Shown here piece by piece: positions 1-7,790 of a stretch of 15,933 bases of DNA (the first letter of the stretch is position 1; each line of letters starts with the position of its first letter). The stretch spans positions 1 through 15,933 of the forward strand of contig PMLO01000201.1 in assembly GCA_003158895.1 (NCBI GenBank), in the 5' to 3' direction. The notes below the pieces were generated by a model, which made no database searches, was not told where the DNA came from, and saw only the letters and a program-made list of their open reading frames with translations. The position numbers and the translations under genes are program-made. The DNA is from Propionibacteriaceae bacterium. Its GTDB lineage: Bacteria; Actinomycetota; Actinomycetes; Propionibacteriales; Propionibacteriaceae.

Positions 1-249
1 CTCGGCGGGTGCTGGTTCTTGGGGCGCGGGTGTCTCGACGGGCGCCGCTTCGTGCGATCCCCACGGCTCGGCAGCCGGGGCCTCGTCGGAGGCCTCTGGA
101 GCGGCCGGCGTCACACTGACGGGCTCGATCACGTCGTCCACGTGGGTGTGAGCGGCAGGTTCCCAACTGGCGCGCCACTCCTCGATGAAGTCGTCGTCAT
201 CGTCGATCGCACCGTACGGGCGATCCTGACCGAAGCCGATGTTGCTCAC
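1..249 (-). CDS. N-terminus of an acidic, Ala/Pro/Glu-rich protein (partial)
   Basis: A GTG start at 249 (reading leftwards) is preceded by AAGGAG (plus-strand 256-261) with 6 nt spacing, and the frame stays open for 83 codons to the window edge. The peptide begins MSNIGFGQDRPYGAIDDDDD, followed by a short segment with two Trp residues (EEWRASWEP). It then becomes low-complexity and rich in Ala, Pro and Glu, which suggests a disordered linker before a domain outside the window. There is no signal peptide or membrane segment in the visible part. I do not recognise the family, so no function is assigned. The opposite-strand ORF over the same bases has no ribosome site and an Arg/Gly-rich product, so I treat it as a shadow. 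Confidence 0.6.
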   Translation of the reverse strand, partial: MSNIGFGQDRPYGAIDDDDDFIEEWRASWEPAAHTHVDDVIEPVSVTPAAPEASDEAPAAEPWGSHEAAPVETPAPQEPAPAE

Positions 250-434
250 TGGAGACTCCTTACGCGGGGGGAAGGGCGTCGCAGCACCCCGCATCAGCCT
301 ATGGAGCCCGACTCACCCTGTCACGCAAAGGGGTGAACTCGATCTGCGAGTCGTGGTCTCACCTGGCGGGTACTGTGCCACGCGGGCCGTCCTGACCCCA
401 CGCTCGGACAGCACCGCCGCCGACAGGAGACACC

Positions 435-1229
435 ATGACCACCTCGCTGACCGCAGAGATCACCCTGACCGTCGACGAGCCCGCCGAGCTGGTGTTCTCG
501 GTCGCCGCCGCCGCCGGCCCGGAGATCCTCGACGAGCGACTCGAGTGCCGTTGCAACGGCGTGCCCGTGACGATCGAGGAGTCGGCCGGTCCAGCGGGGG
601 CGCGGCTCCACGTCGTACAGGCTCCGATCGGATCGCTGACGTTCTCGTACGCGACGACGCTGAGCGGACCTGTACCGCCGCCGCCGCCGAACCTGGGCGA
701 CCAGATCCTGTACCGGCGGACCTCGCGGTTCGCCGAGTCGGACCGGCTGGCGGTGATCGGGCAGAAGCGCTTCGGCCGGCTGGTCGACCAGGACCTCGTC
801 AACGGCATCGCCGCGTGGGTGAACGACAACCTGTACTACGTACCCGGCATCTCGATGCCGACCGACGGCGCCGTCGACGCGTACCTCAACCAGCAGGGCA
901 TCTGCCGCGACTTCGCCCACCTCGTCGTCGCGTTGTGCCGCGCGTGCGGCGTACCGGCGAGGCTCGTCAGCGTGTACGCGCCGGGGTTGGCCCCGATGGA
1001 CTTCCATGCGGTCGCCGAGGTCTGTCTCAATGGTCGCTGGCAGCTCGTCGACGCCACCAGGCTCGCGCCGCGGCAGACGATGGTACGGATCGCGACCGGT
1101 CGCGACGCCTCCGACACCGCCTTCCTCACCCAGCACTCCGGCGCGACGACGTTCGGCGGAGTCATGGTGACCGCCTACTACGAGGGCGACCTCCCGATCG
1201 ACGACCCCTCGCTCCCGGTCTGGTCATAA
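435..1229 (+). CDS. Transglutaminase-like (cysteine protease fold) family protein
   Basis: The product is 264 aa, starting at ATG 435 with AGGAG at 425-429 (5 nt spacing). The N-terminal ~100 residues are beta-rich, as in the N-terminal domain of bacterial transglutaminase-like proteins. The catalytic core follows: Cys157 in QGICRDFAHL, His191 in MDFHAVAEV and Asp206 in QLVDATRL, which form the complete Cys-His-Asp triad of the superfamily. A proline run (PPPPP, about residue 81) joins the two parts. There is no signal peptide, so the protein is probably cytoplasmic. Members act as proteases, amidases or crosslinkers, and the substrate cannot be read from sequence. It is transcribed alone, divergent from the acidic protein on its left and convergent with the methyltransferase on its right. 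The family call is secure; the specific role is unknown. Confidence 0.85.
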   Translation: MTTSLTAEITLTVDEPAELVFSVAAAAGPEILDERLECRCNGVPVTIEESAGPAGARLHVVQAPIGSLTFSYATTLSGPVPPPPPNLGDQILYRRTSRFAESDRLAVIGQKRFGRLVDQDLVNGIAAWVNDNLYYVPGISMPTDGAVDAYLNQQGICRDFAHLVVALCRACGVPARLVSVYAPGLAPMDFHAVAEVCLNGRWQLVDATRLAPRQTMVRIATGRDASDTAFLTQHSGATTFGGVMVTAYYEGDLPIDDPSLPVWS

Positions 1230-1284
1230 GAGAGCACGTGTCTGCTCCGGCCGAGAACCCGACCTCAAAGGGGAGACCCGCCGG

Positions 1285-2337
1285 CTAGCTCTCGCTGGTA
1301 CGGCGGGCAACCACGATCGTGCCCCAGCCCGTGTCTTTGCAGTCGACCTGAGTGGACGACCAGCCGAAGTGCGCGAGTGTCTTCTCGAAGTAGTCCGGAC
1401 GGAATCCGAGCTCCAGCCAGCCGTTCTGACGGATTGCCCAGAGGCTTTCACCGTCCAACCTCAGACCCCAGGGGTACGGGTAGGAGGCGCTGATCGGCTC
1501 GGCTGCGAAAAGCACTCGGCCGCCCGGCTTGACGATGCGGTCCAGGGATTCAAGCACATCGAGGTGGTTGGCGGCGTGATGGAAGGACTCGAAGAAGAGG
1601 ACCGCGTCGAATCCTGGCTCGAGCTCCTTCATCATGGCGAAGTCGCCCTGCCGGGCGTCGATCACGGCACCGACGCGAGCGGCCCGCTCGGTGATCAGAT
1701 TGACGAAGTTGATCTCGATGTCGATCGCTGTGACGTCGTGGCCCATCTGGGCCAGGGCAAGGGTGATGTTGCCCCAACCCGGCCCGAGTTCGAGAATGCG
1801 ACTGTGCTCGGGTAGATCAAGAGTGCGAATGGCGTGGCCGATACCCATCAGGTGCTCACCCACCGTTGCTGAGCTCCCCGTGTTGTAGGGGAAAGGCCTC
1901 CGCACATGGGTCTCGAAGTCGAACGCGCTGACTTCGTTCGAGGCGCTGTACGGCTTGCCGTGAAGGAACTCGTACAGCTCGAACACCCTTGCGGCGTACT
2001 CCGGTGACCAAGGGTCGGCCGGCATGGAGTCCGCGATCTCCATCCGGAACTGCTGGAAGCCTTCGCGGCGGGCATCGTCAGAGATCGCGGCCAGGCGGTC
2101 GAGCTCTTTCAGCTCGGCATCGAGTTGTTCCAGGTTCCTTACGACGCGTTGTTCACGCACGGCCGCGGGGGGCGGAGGGGGAGCGATCACATTCCGTGAT
2201 TGCAGGAGCTGACGCAGCTTGTTGGCAGGCCCGCTGACTCTGACGGACACAGGCAAACGTCCCCACGCCGTGAGCGCGAGCTTCTTCGCAGTAGGCACGA
2301 GACGACGATAGAGCAGACTGTCTGGCCGTCCTACCAA
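1285..2337 (-). CDS. Class I SAM-dependent methyltransferase
   Basis: The product is 350 aa from a TTG at 2337. The Rossmann-fold SAM site is clear: motif I ILELGPGWGN (181-190), the acidic end of strand 2 in AIDIE (204-208), GDF (231-233), ESFHH (250-254) and KPGGRVLFAAEP (270-281). About 170 residues precede this core: a basic helix-rich start, a PPPPP run near 53-57, a charged probable coiled coil (about 63-92) and a region ending at a VGEHL segment. This long lead resembles methyltransferases of surface-glycan or lipid clusters, but the substrate is unknown. The start is uncertain: no Shine-Dalgarno site precedes the TTG, the frame is open further upstream without ATG or GTG, and a GTG lies at codon 14. 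Codons such as AGA, AAT, CAA and TTG are commoner here than in neighbours, hinting at acquisition by transfer. Confidence 0.82.
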   Translation of the reverse strand: MVGRPDSLLYRRLVPTAKKLALTAWGRLPVSVRVSGPANKLRQLLQSRNVIAPPPPPAAVREQRVVRNLEQLDAELKELDRLAAISDDARREGFQQFRMEIADSMPADPWSPEYAARVFELYEFLHGKPYSASNEVSAFDFETHVRRPFPYNTGSSATVGEHLMGIGHAIRTLDLPEHSRILELGPGWGNITLALAQMGHDVTAIDIEINFVNLITERAARVGAVIDARQGDFAMMKELEPGFDAVLFFESFHHAANHLDVLESLDRIVKPGGRVLFAAEPISASYPYPWGLRLDGESLWAIRQNGWLELGFRPDYFEKTLAHFGWSSTQVDCKDTGWGTIVVARRTSES

Positions 2338-2521
2338 CGAGGAGCGTGCTCGGCGGTTCGCGCTCAGCCTCGTCGGACGCTGTGCTGACGGCGCTGCGAG
2401 AATCTCGGGGACTGCCGCAACGAAATACTGCCCCCAGACGTGAGTGGGGTGTGACGGGCTGGGAGGGAACGATCGTGAGGGCGTCGAGCGCAGGGCGCGA
2501 CGACGACTTCACGGCCTGGCT

Positions 2522-2548
2522 CGGGCGCGAGTCGGGTGGGCTCGCCCG
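2522..2548 (-). terminator. Possible terminator after the MFS gene
   Basis: An imperfect hairpin lies just past the MFS stop codon. CGGG (2522-2525) and CGAG (2528-2531), separated by a 2-nt bulge, pair with CTCG (2541-2544) and CCCG (2545-2548) across a 9-nt loop. No U-tract follows on the minus strand, which is common for actinobacterial terminators. The position favours a terminator; the stem is modest. I saw nothing else convincing in the 219 bp between the MFS gene and the methyltransferase gene. Confidence 0.3.
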
Positions 2549-2556
2549 GTTCGCCC

Positions 2557-3969
2557 TCAGGGCTCGACGGTGCTCCCGGTCGATGGCTCGTCCTGACCGG
2601 CCTCCACGAGGTGGTTGCGGATGCCGGCGAAGGAGACGAGGCCCCCGACGAGCATCATCGCGGCCGTGACGATCGCGCCGCGGTGGAATCCGGCGAGGTC
2701 GAGCCGGCCGCCGATGATGGTGGCCAGCATCGCGATGACGAGCAGCCCGGCCACGCGCGAGACGGCGTTGTTGACCGCGCTCGCGATGCCGGAGCGCTCG
2801 CTCTCGATCGAGCCGAGGATCGCGGAGGTCAGCGGCGAGACGGTCAGGGTGATGCCGACGCCGAACACGAGCACGTACGGCAGCACCTGCCACCAGTAGC
2901 TGAAGTTCTTCGACACGGTGAGCAGGAGCAGCGTCCCGGCCCCCATGATGATCGGGCCGGCAGTCATGAAGAGCCGCGGCCCGTACCGCCCGGACAGGGC
3001 ACCGACCCGCGAGCTGAACAGGATCATGATGATCGTCGAGGGCAGCGACGCGAGCCCCGCGAGGGTGGCCTTCAGCCCGGCCCCCTGCTGCAGGTACACG
3101 CCGAGGATGAAGCCGCCCAGCGACAGCGCACCGTAGATGAACGCGGTGGCGACGTTGCCGGTCCAGAAGTTCCGTACACCGAAGAGCGACAGCGGCATCA
3201 TCGGCTGCGCGGCCACCCTCTGACGCGCCAGGAACCCGGCCAACGCGAGCAGACCGAGCGCAAGAGACAGGTAGATCGCCGGATGGCCCCAGCCGAGGTT
3301 CGGCTGCTCGATGAGCGCGTACACAGGACCGCCCAGACCGAGTGTGCACAGGACAGCGCCCAGCCAGTCGATGGTTGTGCCCTTGCGGCGTACGTCCTCG
3401 TGGCCGAGCACGACGAGCAGGACCAGCACCGCCGCGATCGGCGCCACGTTGATGAGGAACGCGAACCGCCACGACAGGAAGTCGACGAACAGGCCGCCGA
3501 CCAGCGGGCCGGCGACCATCGCGCCGGTCGTCATCGCGGTCCAGATCCCGATGGCGCGGGCCTGCTCTCGCCCGCGGAAGTTCGAGGTGATGAGGGCAAG
3601 GGAGCTCGGTACGAGGAGGGCGCCGGCGATCCCCTGTACCGCCCGCGCGACGATGAGGATCACGGGAGTGGGTGCCGCGGCGATGGCGATCGACGCCACC
3701 CCGAAGCCGATCACCCCGACGCGAAGGATCCGCAACCGCCCGTACACGTCACTCAGCGACCCGGCCACCAGGATGAGCGCGCCGAGGGTGACGAGGTAGG
3801 CGTCGACGACCCACTGCTGCGTCGCGAGCCCACCGCCCAGCTCGCGCATGATGGCGGGCAGGGCGACCGTGACGATGGTGCCGTCGAGGAACGACACGAA
3901 CGACGCCAGCACGGCGATCGCCAGCACCAGCCGCTGATCGCGGCTCATCGGTTCCGTCGCGGCAGCCAT
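2557..3969 (-). CDS. MFS drug/proton antiporter, DHA2 (EmrB/QacA-like) family
   Basis: The product is 470 aa from ATG 3969, an integral membrane exporter with about 14 hydrophobic segments, the DHA2 number. Hallmarks are LDGTIVTVALPAI in the first helix (about 28-40), GSLSDVYGRLRILRVG after helix 2 (MFS motif A) and GPLVGGLFVDFLSWRFAFLI near helix 5 (motif C region). These are typical of proton-coupled efflux of lipophilic or cationic compounds; the substrate is not predictable. The start is ambiguous: in-frame ATGs lie at 4002, 3993, 3969 and 3948, none with a good ribosome site. I prefer 3969 or 3948 because the 4002 ATG is embedded in the inverted repeat at 4000-4067 and homologues as I know them begin shortly before the first helix. 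It lies downstream of, and codirectional with, the two-component regulator, but the repeat suggests separate transcription. Confidence 0.87.
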   Translation of the reverse strand: MAAATEPMSRDQRLVLAIAVLASFVSFLDGTIVTVALPAIMRELGGGLATQQWVVDAYLVTLGALILVAGSLSDVYGRLRILRVGVIGFGVASIAIAAAPTPVILIVARAVQGIAGALLVPSSLALITSNFRGREQARAIGIWTAMTTGAMVAGPLVGGLFVDFLSWRFAFLINVAPIAAVLVLLVVLGHEDVRRKGTTIDWLGAVLCTLGLGGPVYALIEQPNLGWGHPAIYLSLALGLLALAGFLARQRVAAQPMMPLSLFGVRNFWTGNVATAFIYGALSLGGFILGVYLQQGAGLKATLAGLASLPSTIIMILFSSRVGALSGRYGPRLFMTAGPIIMGAGTLLLLTVSKNFSYWWQVLPYVLVFGVGITLTVSPLTSAILGSIESERSGIASAVNNAVSRVAGLLVIAMLATIIGGRLDLAGFHRGAIVTAAMMLVGGLVSFAGIRNHLVEAGQDEPSTGSTVEP

Positions 3970-3999
3970 GTACGGACGGTACCCGCGGGCCATGACGTA

Positions 4000-4067
4000 C
4001 ATTCAGTGGCAGATACCCGGCCGCCGATGCACATATGAACCGGTGGCTGCGTATCTGCCACTGAATG
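4000..4067. repeat. Long inverted repeat between response regulator and MFS genes
   Basis: CATTCAGTGGCAGATAC (4000-4016) is matched perfectly by its reverse complement at 4051-4067. The complementarity continues inward for 10 more positions (4017-4026 against 4041-4050) with one C-C mismatch and two G-T wobbles. This gives 27-bp arms around a 14-nt loop (4027-4040). On the minus strand it begins 17 nt after the response-regulator stop and ends 31 nt before the preferred MFS start. It could be a terminator of the regulator operon (no U-tract), an operator over the MFS promoter, or both. Confidence 0.85.
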
Positions 4068-4083
4068 GCGGTCCCTCTGCACG

Positions 4084-4731
4084 TCAGCTGTTGTGCGTCT
4101 CGATCAGCCCGCGCTCGAGGGCACGCGTGACCGCATGGGTACGGTCGGTCACCTCGAGCTTCGCGAACACCTTCAGGAGGTGCGACTTCACGGTCGCCTC
4201 CCCGATGTACAGCTCGCGGCCGATCTCGGCGTTGGTCCGACCGGTGGCCACCAGGCGCAACACGTCCAGCTCACGGGGGCTGAGGAGTGACGGAGTGACC
4301 ACGGGTTCCACCGGGCCGAGACGTACGTGCTGGACCAGCCGGGCCGCGACCGAGGGGGACAGCGCCGACTCGCCCCCCGCCACGGCCCGTACGCCGGCCA
4401 GGATCTCCGAGGACGGCGACGCCTTGAGCAGGTAGCCGGCCGCACCCGCACCGATAGCGGCGAGGATCTGCTCGTCCGCCTCGTATGTGGTGAGCACCAG
4501 CACCCGGCCCAGCCCCGCGCTCACGATCTGGCCCGTCGCCGCGACCCCGTCCAGCACGGGCATCCGCAGGTCCATGAGTACGACGTCGGGGCGGAGCAAC
4601 CGCGCCTGCGCCACCGCTTCGGCGCCGTCCGCCGCCTCGCCCACGACCTCCAGGTCGTCGGCGTCGGCAAGGATGCCCACGATGCCCGACCGTACGATCG
4701 GGTGGTCGTCAGCCACGAGCACGCGGATCAC
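4084..4731 (-). CDS. NarL/LuxR-family two-component response regulator
   Basis: The product is 215 aa, starting at GTG 4731. The N-terminal receiver domain (about 1-120) shows the acidic pair Asp8-Asp9, phospho-acceptor Asp54 in VVLMDLRMP, Thr81 at the end of strand 4 and Lys103 in YLLKA. The C-terminal LuxR/GerE helix-turn-helix (about 149-205) shows LSPRELDVLRLV, NAEIGREL and GEATVKSHLLKVFAKLEV. The protein should dimerise on phosphorylation and activate promoters with palindromic sites. Its GTG overlaps the kinase stop codon (GTGA, 4-bp overlap), so the two are translationally coupled. The likely targets are the neighbouring exporter genes, a guess from context only. Confidence 0.95.
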   Translation of the reverse strand: MIRVLVADDHPIVRSGIVGILADADDLEVVGEAADGAEAVAQARLLRPDVVLMDLRMPVLDGVAATGQIVSAGLGRVLVLTTYEADEQILAAIGAGAAGYLLKASPSSEILAGVRAVAGGESALSPSVAARLVQHVRLGPVEPVVTPSLLSPRELDVLRLVATGRTNAEIGRELYIGEATVKSHLLKVFAKLEVTDRTHAVTRALERGLIETHNS

Positions 4732-5891
4732 GAGACGACCTCTGCGTCCGTGCGTCGGGGCAGCCCGACCCGTACCGTCGTGCCCCCGGTGGCCCCGGGG
4801 CCGACCTCGAGTGTTCCGCCCGCAAGGCGTACGCGCTCGGCCATGCCGGCCAGTCCGTACCCGTTGCCCGCCTGCGTGCCGATCCCGACTCCGTCATCGG
4901 TCACCGTGAGGCCGGCCCCGTCGTCTGTGGCGTAGAGGCTGATCCGTACGTCCCGAGCCCGAGCGTGCTTGCGGACGTTCGCCAGTGCCTCCTGGGCGCA
5001 GCGCAGCAGTACGACCTCTGCCTCGCGGTCGACGTCCGGCGCGTCACCGCTCACCTGAACAGACACGCCTGTCTCGGCCGAGAACCGGTCAGCCAGCGTC
5101 ACCAGGGTGGCGGTCAGGCCGCCGGAGACGCTGACCGGGGTGTATGACGCCACCAGCGCGCGAGCTTCCGTCAGCGCCTCCGTCGCGAGGTTCTCGATCA
5201 GCGTCAGCGTCGGGCCCAGCGAATCCGGCGTACGCGCGGCCATCGACCTCGCACGCTGCGCGGTCATCACGAGTCCCGTCAGCGACTGGGCGATCGTGTC
5301 GTGGATCTCTCGAGCCACCCGGGCCCGTTCCTCGGTGATGCCGGCGTGTCTCTCCAACGCGGCGACCTCGGCCTGCGCGGCCCGCAGCTCGGTGAGCAAC
5401 CTGTCGCGCTCGATGCCGTACCGCTGGATCCGTGTGATCCACAGCCCCATGGCGACCGTGAAGGCGAAAGCCATCAGCGCGTCGAGGCTGGCCGAGATCC
5501 AGTCGCCGGTGCCGAGTCCCGTGGCAAGGGCTATTCCGATCGCCAGGACCGCGGATCGGATGACGGCGGTGCCGTTGCGCGACGACAGGATCCACAGCAG
5601 CGGGTACAGGACGGCCTGGTCGATCGCGGCCGCCGGGTCGAACCACGTACCAACGACGCCGGCGGCGATAAGCAACGCGGTCGCCCATCGGGTGATCGCG
5701 CTGCCTGCCGGGGCGACGAGCGCGCGGCGCCCGACCGCCAGATACACCGCTACGACAAGGGCGAGGCCACCCGTCGCCTCCCAGGACGACGCGGAGCCTC
5801 GACCCAGCACGAGGATGATCGTCGCGGCTGTTACACAGGTTGCGACGACGGCCACACCCCATCCCCACACCGCCCGACTGGTCCTCACCAT
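4728..5891 (-). CDS. NarL-type sensor histidine kinase (HisKA_3 / HATPase_c)
   Basis: The product is 387 aa from ATG 5891, which is preceded by GAGGA with 7 nt spacing. The frame is open further upstream but would run into the permease gene. The N-terminal ~155 residues hold about four or five hydrophobic segments with very short loops, so there is no extracellular sensor domain; this fits an intramembrane-sensing kinase. A short coiled coil (about 160-185) leads to the HisKA_3 box REIHDTIAQSLTGL with phospho-acceptor His197. The ATPase domain has an N box (AQEALANVRKHA, 299-310), a G1 box (DDGVGI, 332-337) and GYGLAGMAERV (344-354). It phosphorylates the response regulator encoded directly after it. 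It lies 53 bp downstream of the ABC permease, so all four genes probably form one transcript. Confidence 0.94.
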   Translation of the reverse strand: MVRTSRAVWGWGVAVVATCVTAATIILVLGRGSASSWEATGGLALVVAVYLAVGRRALVAPAGSAITRWATALLIAAGVVGTWFDPAAAIDQAVLYPLLWILSSRNGTAVIRSAVLAIGIALATGLGTGDWISASLDALMAFAFTVAMGLWITRIQRYGIERDRLLTELRAAQAEVAALERHAGITEERARVAREIHDTIAQSLTGLVMTAQRARSMAARTPDSLGPTLTLIENLATEALTEARALVASYTPVSVSGGLTATLVTLADRFSAETGVSVQVSGDAPDVDREAEVVLLRCAQEALANVRKHARARDVRISLYATDDGAGLTVTDDGVGIGTQAGNGYGLAGMAERVRLAGGTLEVGPGATGGTTVRVGLPRRTDAEVVS

Positions 5892-5944
5892 GGCTCTATC
5901 CTCGCCCACTGCGTAGCGGCCGGCCACCGACCTCGTACCGGCCG

Positions 5945-6817
5945 TCAGGCATTTCGCCGGATCCAGCGGAACGTGAGCCTGGACAGTACGAGCCCGACGA
6001 CGAGCCAGATGCCGAGCGCGATCGCGACCTGGCCGAGGTTCCACGACTGGCCCACCTCCAGCTGCTGGAAACCGTCAGGGAGGAACGCCGCGCGCATGCC
6101 CTGCGCCAGCCACTTCAGCGGGAACGCCGACGCGAGGTTCTGCATCCACGTGGGCAGGCCGTAGAACTGCAGGTAGACGCCGGAGATGAACTGGAGCACG
6201 AGCGTGATCGGCAGCACGACCGCCGAGGCGGACTTGCCGGAGCGGGGGACGGAGGACAAGGCGATTCCCAGCAGGGTGCTGGCGGCCAGGCCCACGACCC
6301 AGACCCACCCGAACGTGAGCCACTTCGCAGCAGTTGAGGGCAGGGCGATGCCGAGCGCGAAGCGCGCCACGAGGAGCAACAGCACGGTCTGTACGGTCGC
6401 GGTGACCACGACCTGGCCGATCTTGCCGACGAAGTACACGAACGGCGACATCGGCGTACCGCCCCAGCGCCGCAACCTGCCGTCGCTCTTCTCGTGTGCG
6501 ATGTCGATGGCGAGGTTCTGCACACCGGACAACAGGACGCCGGCGGCGACCATGCCAGGCAGGAAGTACGCGCCGACGCTGAGGCCGGCTCCGAGTCCGT
6601 CGGGGTTGGGGATCGTCCCCTGGGAGGCGAACGCCGAGGTGAAGATGGCCAGCATGATGATCGGGAAGCCGAACGTGAAGACGAGCGTGTCGCCGTGGCG
6701 TACGTAGTTGGTGATCTCGAAGCGGATCTGTCGCAGGCACTGGCCCACCACACCGCCCGGGGACGGGAGGGGACGGCGGGCGACGTGTTCCGGTGCGACG
6801 GTGAGTGTGGCGGTCAT
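5945..6817 (-). CDS. ABC-2 type transporter permease
   Basis: The product is 290 aa, an integral membrane subunit with about six hydrophobic helices (roughly 44-64, 82-102, 127-150, 167-190, 198-218 and 262-282). The cytoplasmic segment HEKSDGRLRRWGGTPMSP (108-125), followed by the third helix, is characteristic of the ABC-2 exporter family of DrrB, NodJ and many drug-resistance permeases. Its ATG overlaps the stop codon of the ATPase gene (ATGA), so subunit synthesis is coupled. With that ATPase it should form an efflux pump for a hydrophobic compound or lipid. The two-component genes following it suggest induction by that compound or by membrane stress. The substrate is unknown. Confidence 0.92.
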   Translation of the reverse strand: MTATLTVAPEHVARRPLPSPGGVVGQCLRQIRFEITNYVRHGDTLVFTFGFPIIMLAIFTSAFASQGTIPNPDGLGAGLSVGAYFLPGMVAAGVLLSGVQNLAIDIAHEKSDGRLRRWGGTPMSPFVYFVGKIGQVVVTATVQTVLLLLVARFALGIALPSTAAKWLTFGWVWVVGLAASTLLGIALSSVPRSGKSASAVVLPITLVLQFISGVYLQFYGLPTWMQNLASAFPLKWLAQGMRAAFLPDGFQQLEVGQSWNLGQVAIALGIWLVVGLVLSRLTFRWIRRNA

Positions 6818-7677
6818 GCTGCATCCTTCGATTCGGCGCCGATCATGGCGAGGTAGATGTCTTCGAGGCTGGGGCGGATGACTTCGAGGTCGCGCGGTTC
6901 GCCGTTCGCGTGGGTACTGAGCTCGGCCACGACCGCCGCCGGGGTGTCTGTGACGACCGTGCGGCGCTCACCGGCTGCGTCGCGCCACCGTACGATCGGG
7001 CGCCGGGCGTCCCTCCCGCCGATCGCATCCACGGCGCCGACGTCGACGAGGCGTCCGCCGGTGATGATCCCGACGCGGTCGGCGAGCTCGGCGGCCTCAT
7101 CGAGGTAGTGGGTGGTGAGGATGATCGTCGTCCCGCCGTCCTGCAGGGACCGTACGAGCTCCCAGAACTCGCGCCGTGCCTCAGGGTCGAACCCCGTCGT
7201 GGGCTCGTCGAGGAACAACAGCTCGGGCCGTCCGATGACGCCCAGTGCGACGTCGAGCCGGCGCCGCTGCCCACCGGAGAGCCGGCTGCTGCGCGTCGAG
7301 GCCTTCTTCTGGAGGCCGACGCTGGCGATCACCTCGTCGACATCGCGCGGATCGGGGTACAGCCCTCGGACCAGCGTCAGGAGCTCCCGTACGGTCGCGG
7401 TGTCCGACTCGGCCGTCGACTGAGCGACGATCCCCAGCCGGGGCTTCCACGAGAGGTCTGCGTGGTCGGGGTCGACGCCGAGGACGCTGACCGCGCCCGA
7501 TGTCCGGTGCCGGAACCCCTCGAGGATCTCGATCGTCGTCGACTTACCGGCCCCGTTCGGGCCGAGAAGGGCGAACGTCTCGCCGCGCTGGATCGTGAGG
7601 TCGAGCCCGTCGACAGCGTGAAGGGACCCGTAGTGCTTGTGCAAGCCGGTGATCTGTACGGCCACGTCGTGTGTCAT
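6814..7677 (-). CDS. ABC transporter ATP-binding protein (DrrA-like)
   Basis: The product is 287 aa from ATG 7677 (MTHDVAVQITGLHKHYGS), the natural start of this family. The frame extends to 7821, but that extension is Arg-rich and lies in a repeat-bearing intergenic region. The nucleotide-binding domain is complete: Walker A GPNGAGKST (39-47), Q-loop Gln86, signature LSGGQ (133-137), Walker B LLFLDE (153-158) and H-loop His190 in LTTHYLDEA. A C-terminal extension of about 70 residues is typical of the DrrA/CcmA group of exporter ATPases. It powers the permease encoded next and is the first gene of the probable operon ATPase-permease-kinase-regulator. Confidence 0.93.
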   Translation of the reverse strand: MTHDVAVQITGLHKHYGSLHAVDGLDLTIQRGETFALLGPNGAGKSTTIEILEGFRHRTSGAVSVLGVDPDHADLSWKPRLGIVAQSTAESDTATVRELLTLVRGLYPDPRDVDEVIASVGLQKKASTRSSRLSGGQRRRLDVALGVIGRPELLFLDEPTTGFDPEARREFWELVRSLQDGGTTIILTTHYLDEAAELADRVGIITGGRLVDVGAVDAIGGRDARRPIVRWRDAAGERRTVVTDTPAAVVAELSTHANGEPRDLEVIRPSLEDIYLAMIGAESKDAA

Positions 7678-7717
7678 ATGACCAGCGTGGCGGCCCCACT
7701 CCGCCGGCGGCAGCCGT

Positions 7718-7760
7718 GAACCGGTGGGTTCGTACCGCCTCACCCTCCACCGTTCGGTGG
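7718..7760 (-). promoter_or_regulatory. Possible operator region upstream of the ABC-kinase operon
   Basis: Two small inverted repeats lie 41-83 bp upstream of the ABC ATPase start: GAACC-N4-GGTTC (7718-7731) and CCACCG-TT-CGGTGG (7747-7760). NarL-type regulators bind short palindromes, so these are candidate sites for autoregulation. Such short repeats also arise by chance in GC-rich DNA, and I cannot identify matching -35 and -10 boxes. Confidence 0.25.
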
Positions 7761-7790
7761 ATGAGCGACCACGCCGGGCGGCTGACACAT

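Noticed and set aside
161..175. AGGTTCCCAACTGG resembles the 7811-7825 repeat unit
   Set aside because: It lies inside the coding part of the left-edge gene, is a single copy with a mismatch in the core, and has no inverted partner nearby; chance is likely.
1230..1293. GAGAGC (1230-1235) and GCTCTC (1288-1293) as a bidirectional terminator between convergent genes
   Set aside because: Six-bp arms with a 52-nt gap, the right arm partly inside the methyltransferase coding end; too weak to call.
2536..4038. A 500-codon plus-strand open frame opposite the MFS gene
   Set aside because: Its Asp/Arg/Glu/Gln-rich composition is the mirror of a hydrophobic membrane protein; the MFS frame has clear family motifs.
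4000..4067. Terminal inverted repeats of a small insertion element (MITE)
   Set aside because: Only 14 nt separate the full arms, and no clear target-site duplication flanks them (acgta on the left, gcggt on the right); a hairpin or operator fits better.
5892..6044. N-terminal extension of the histidine kinase to 6044
   Set aside because: It would overlap the permease gene by 100 bp with an Arg-rich leader; ATG 5891 has GAGGA upstream and begins at the first membrane helix.
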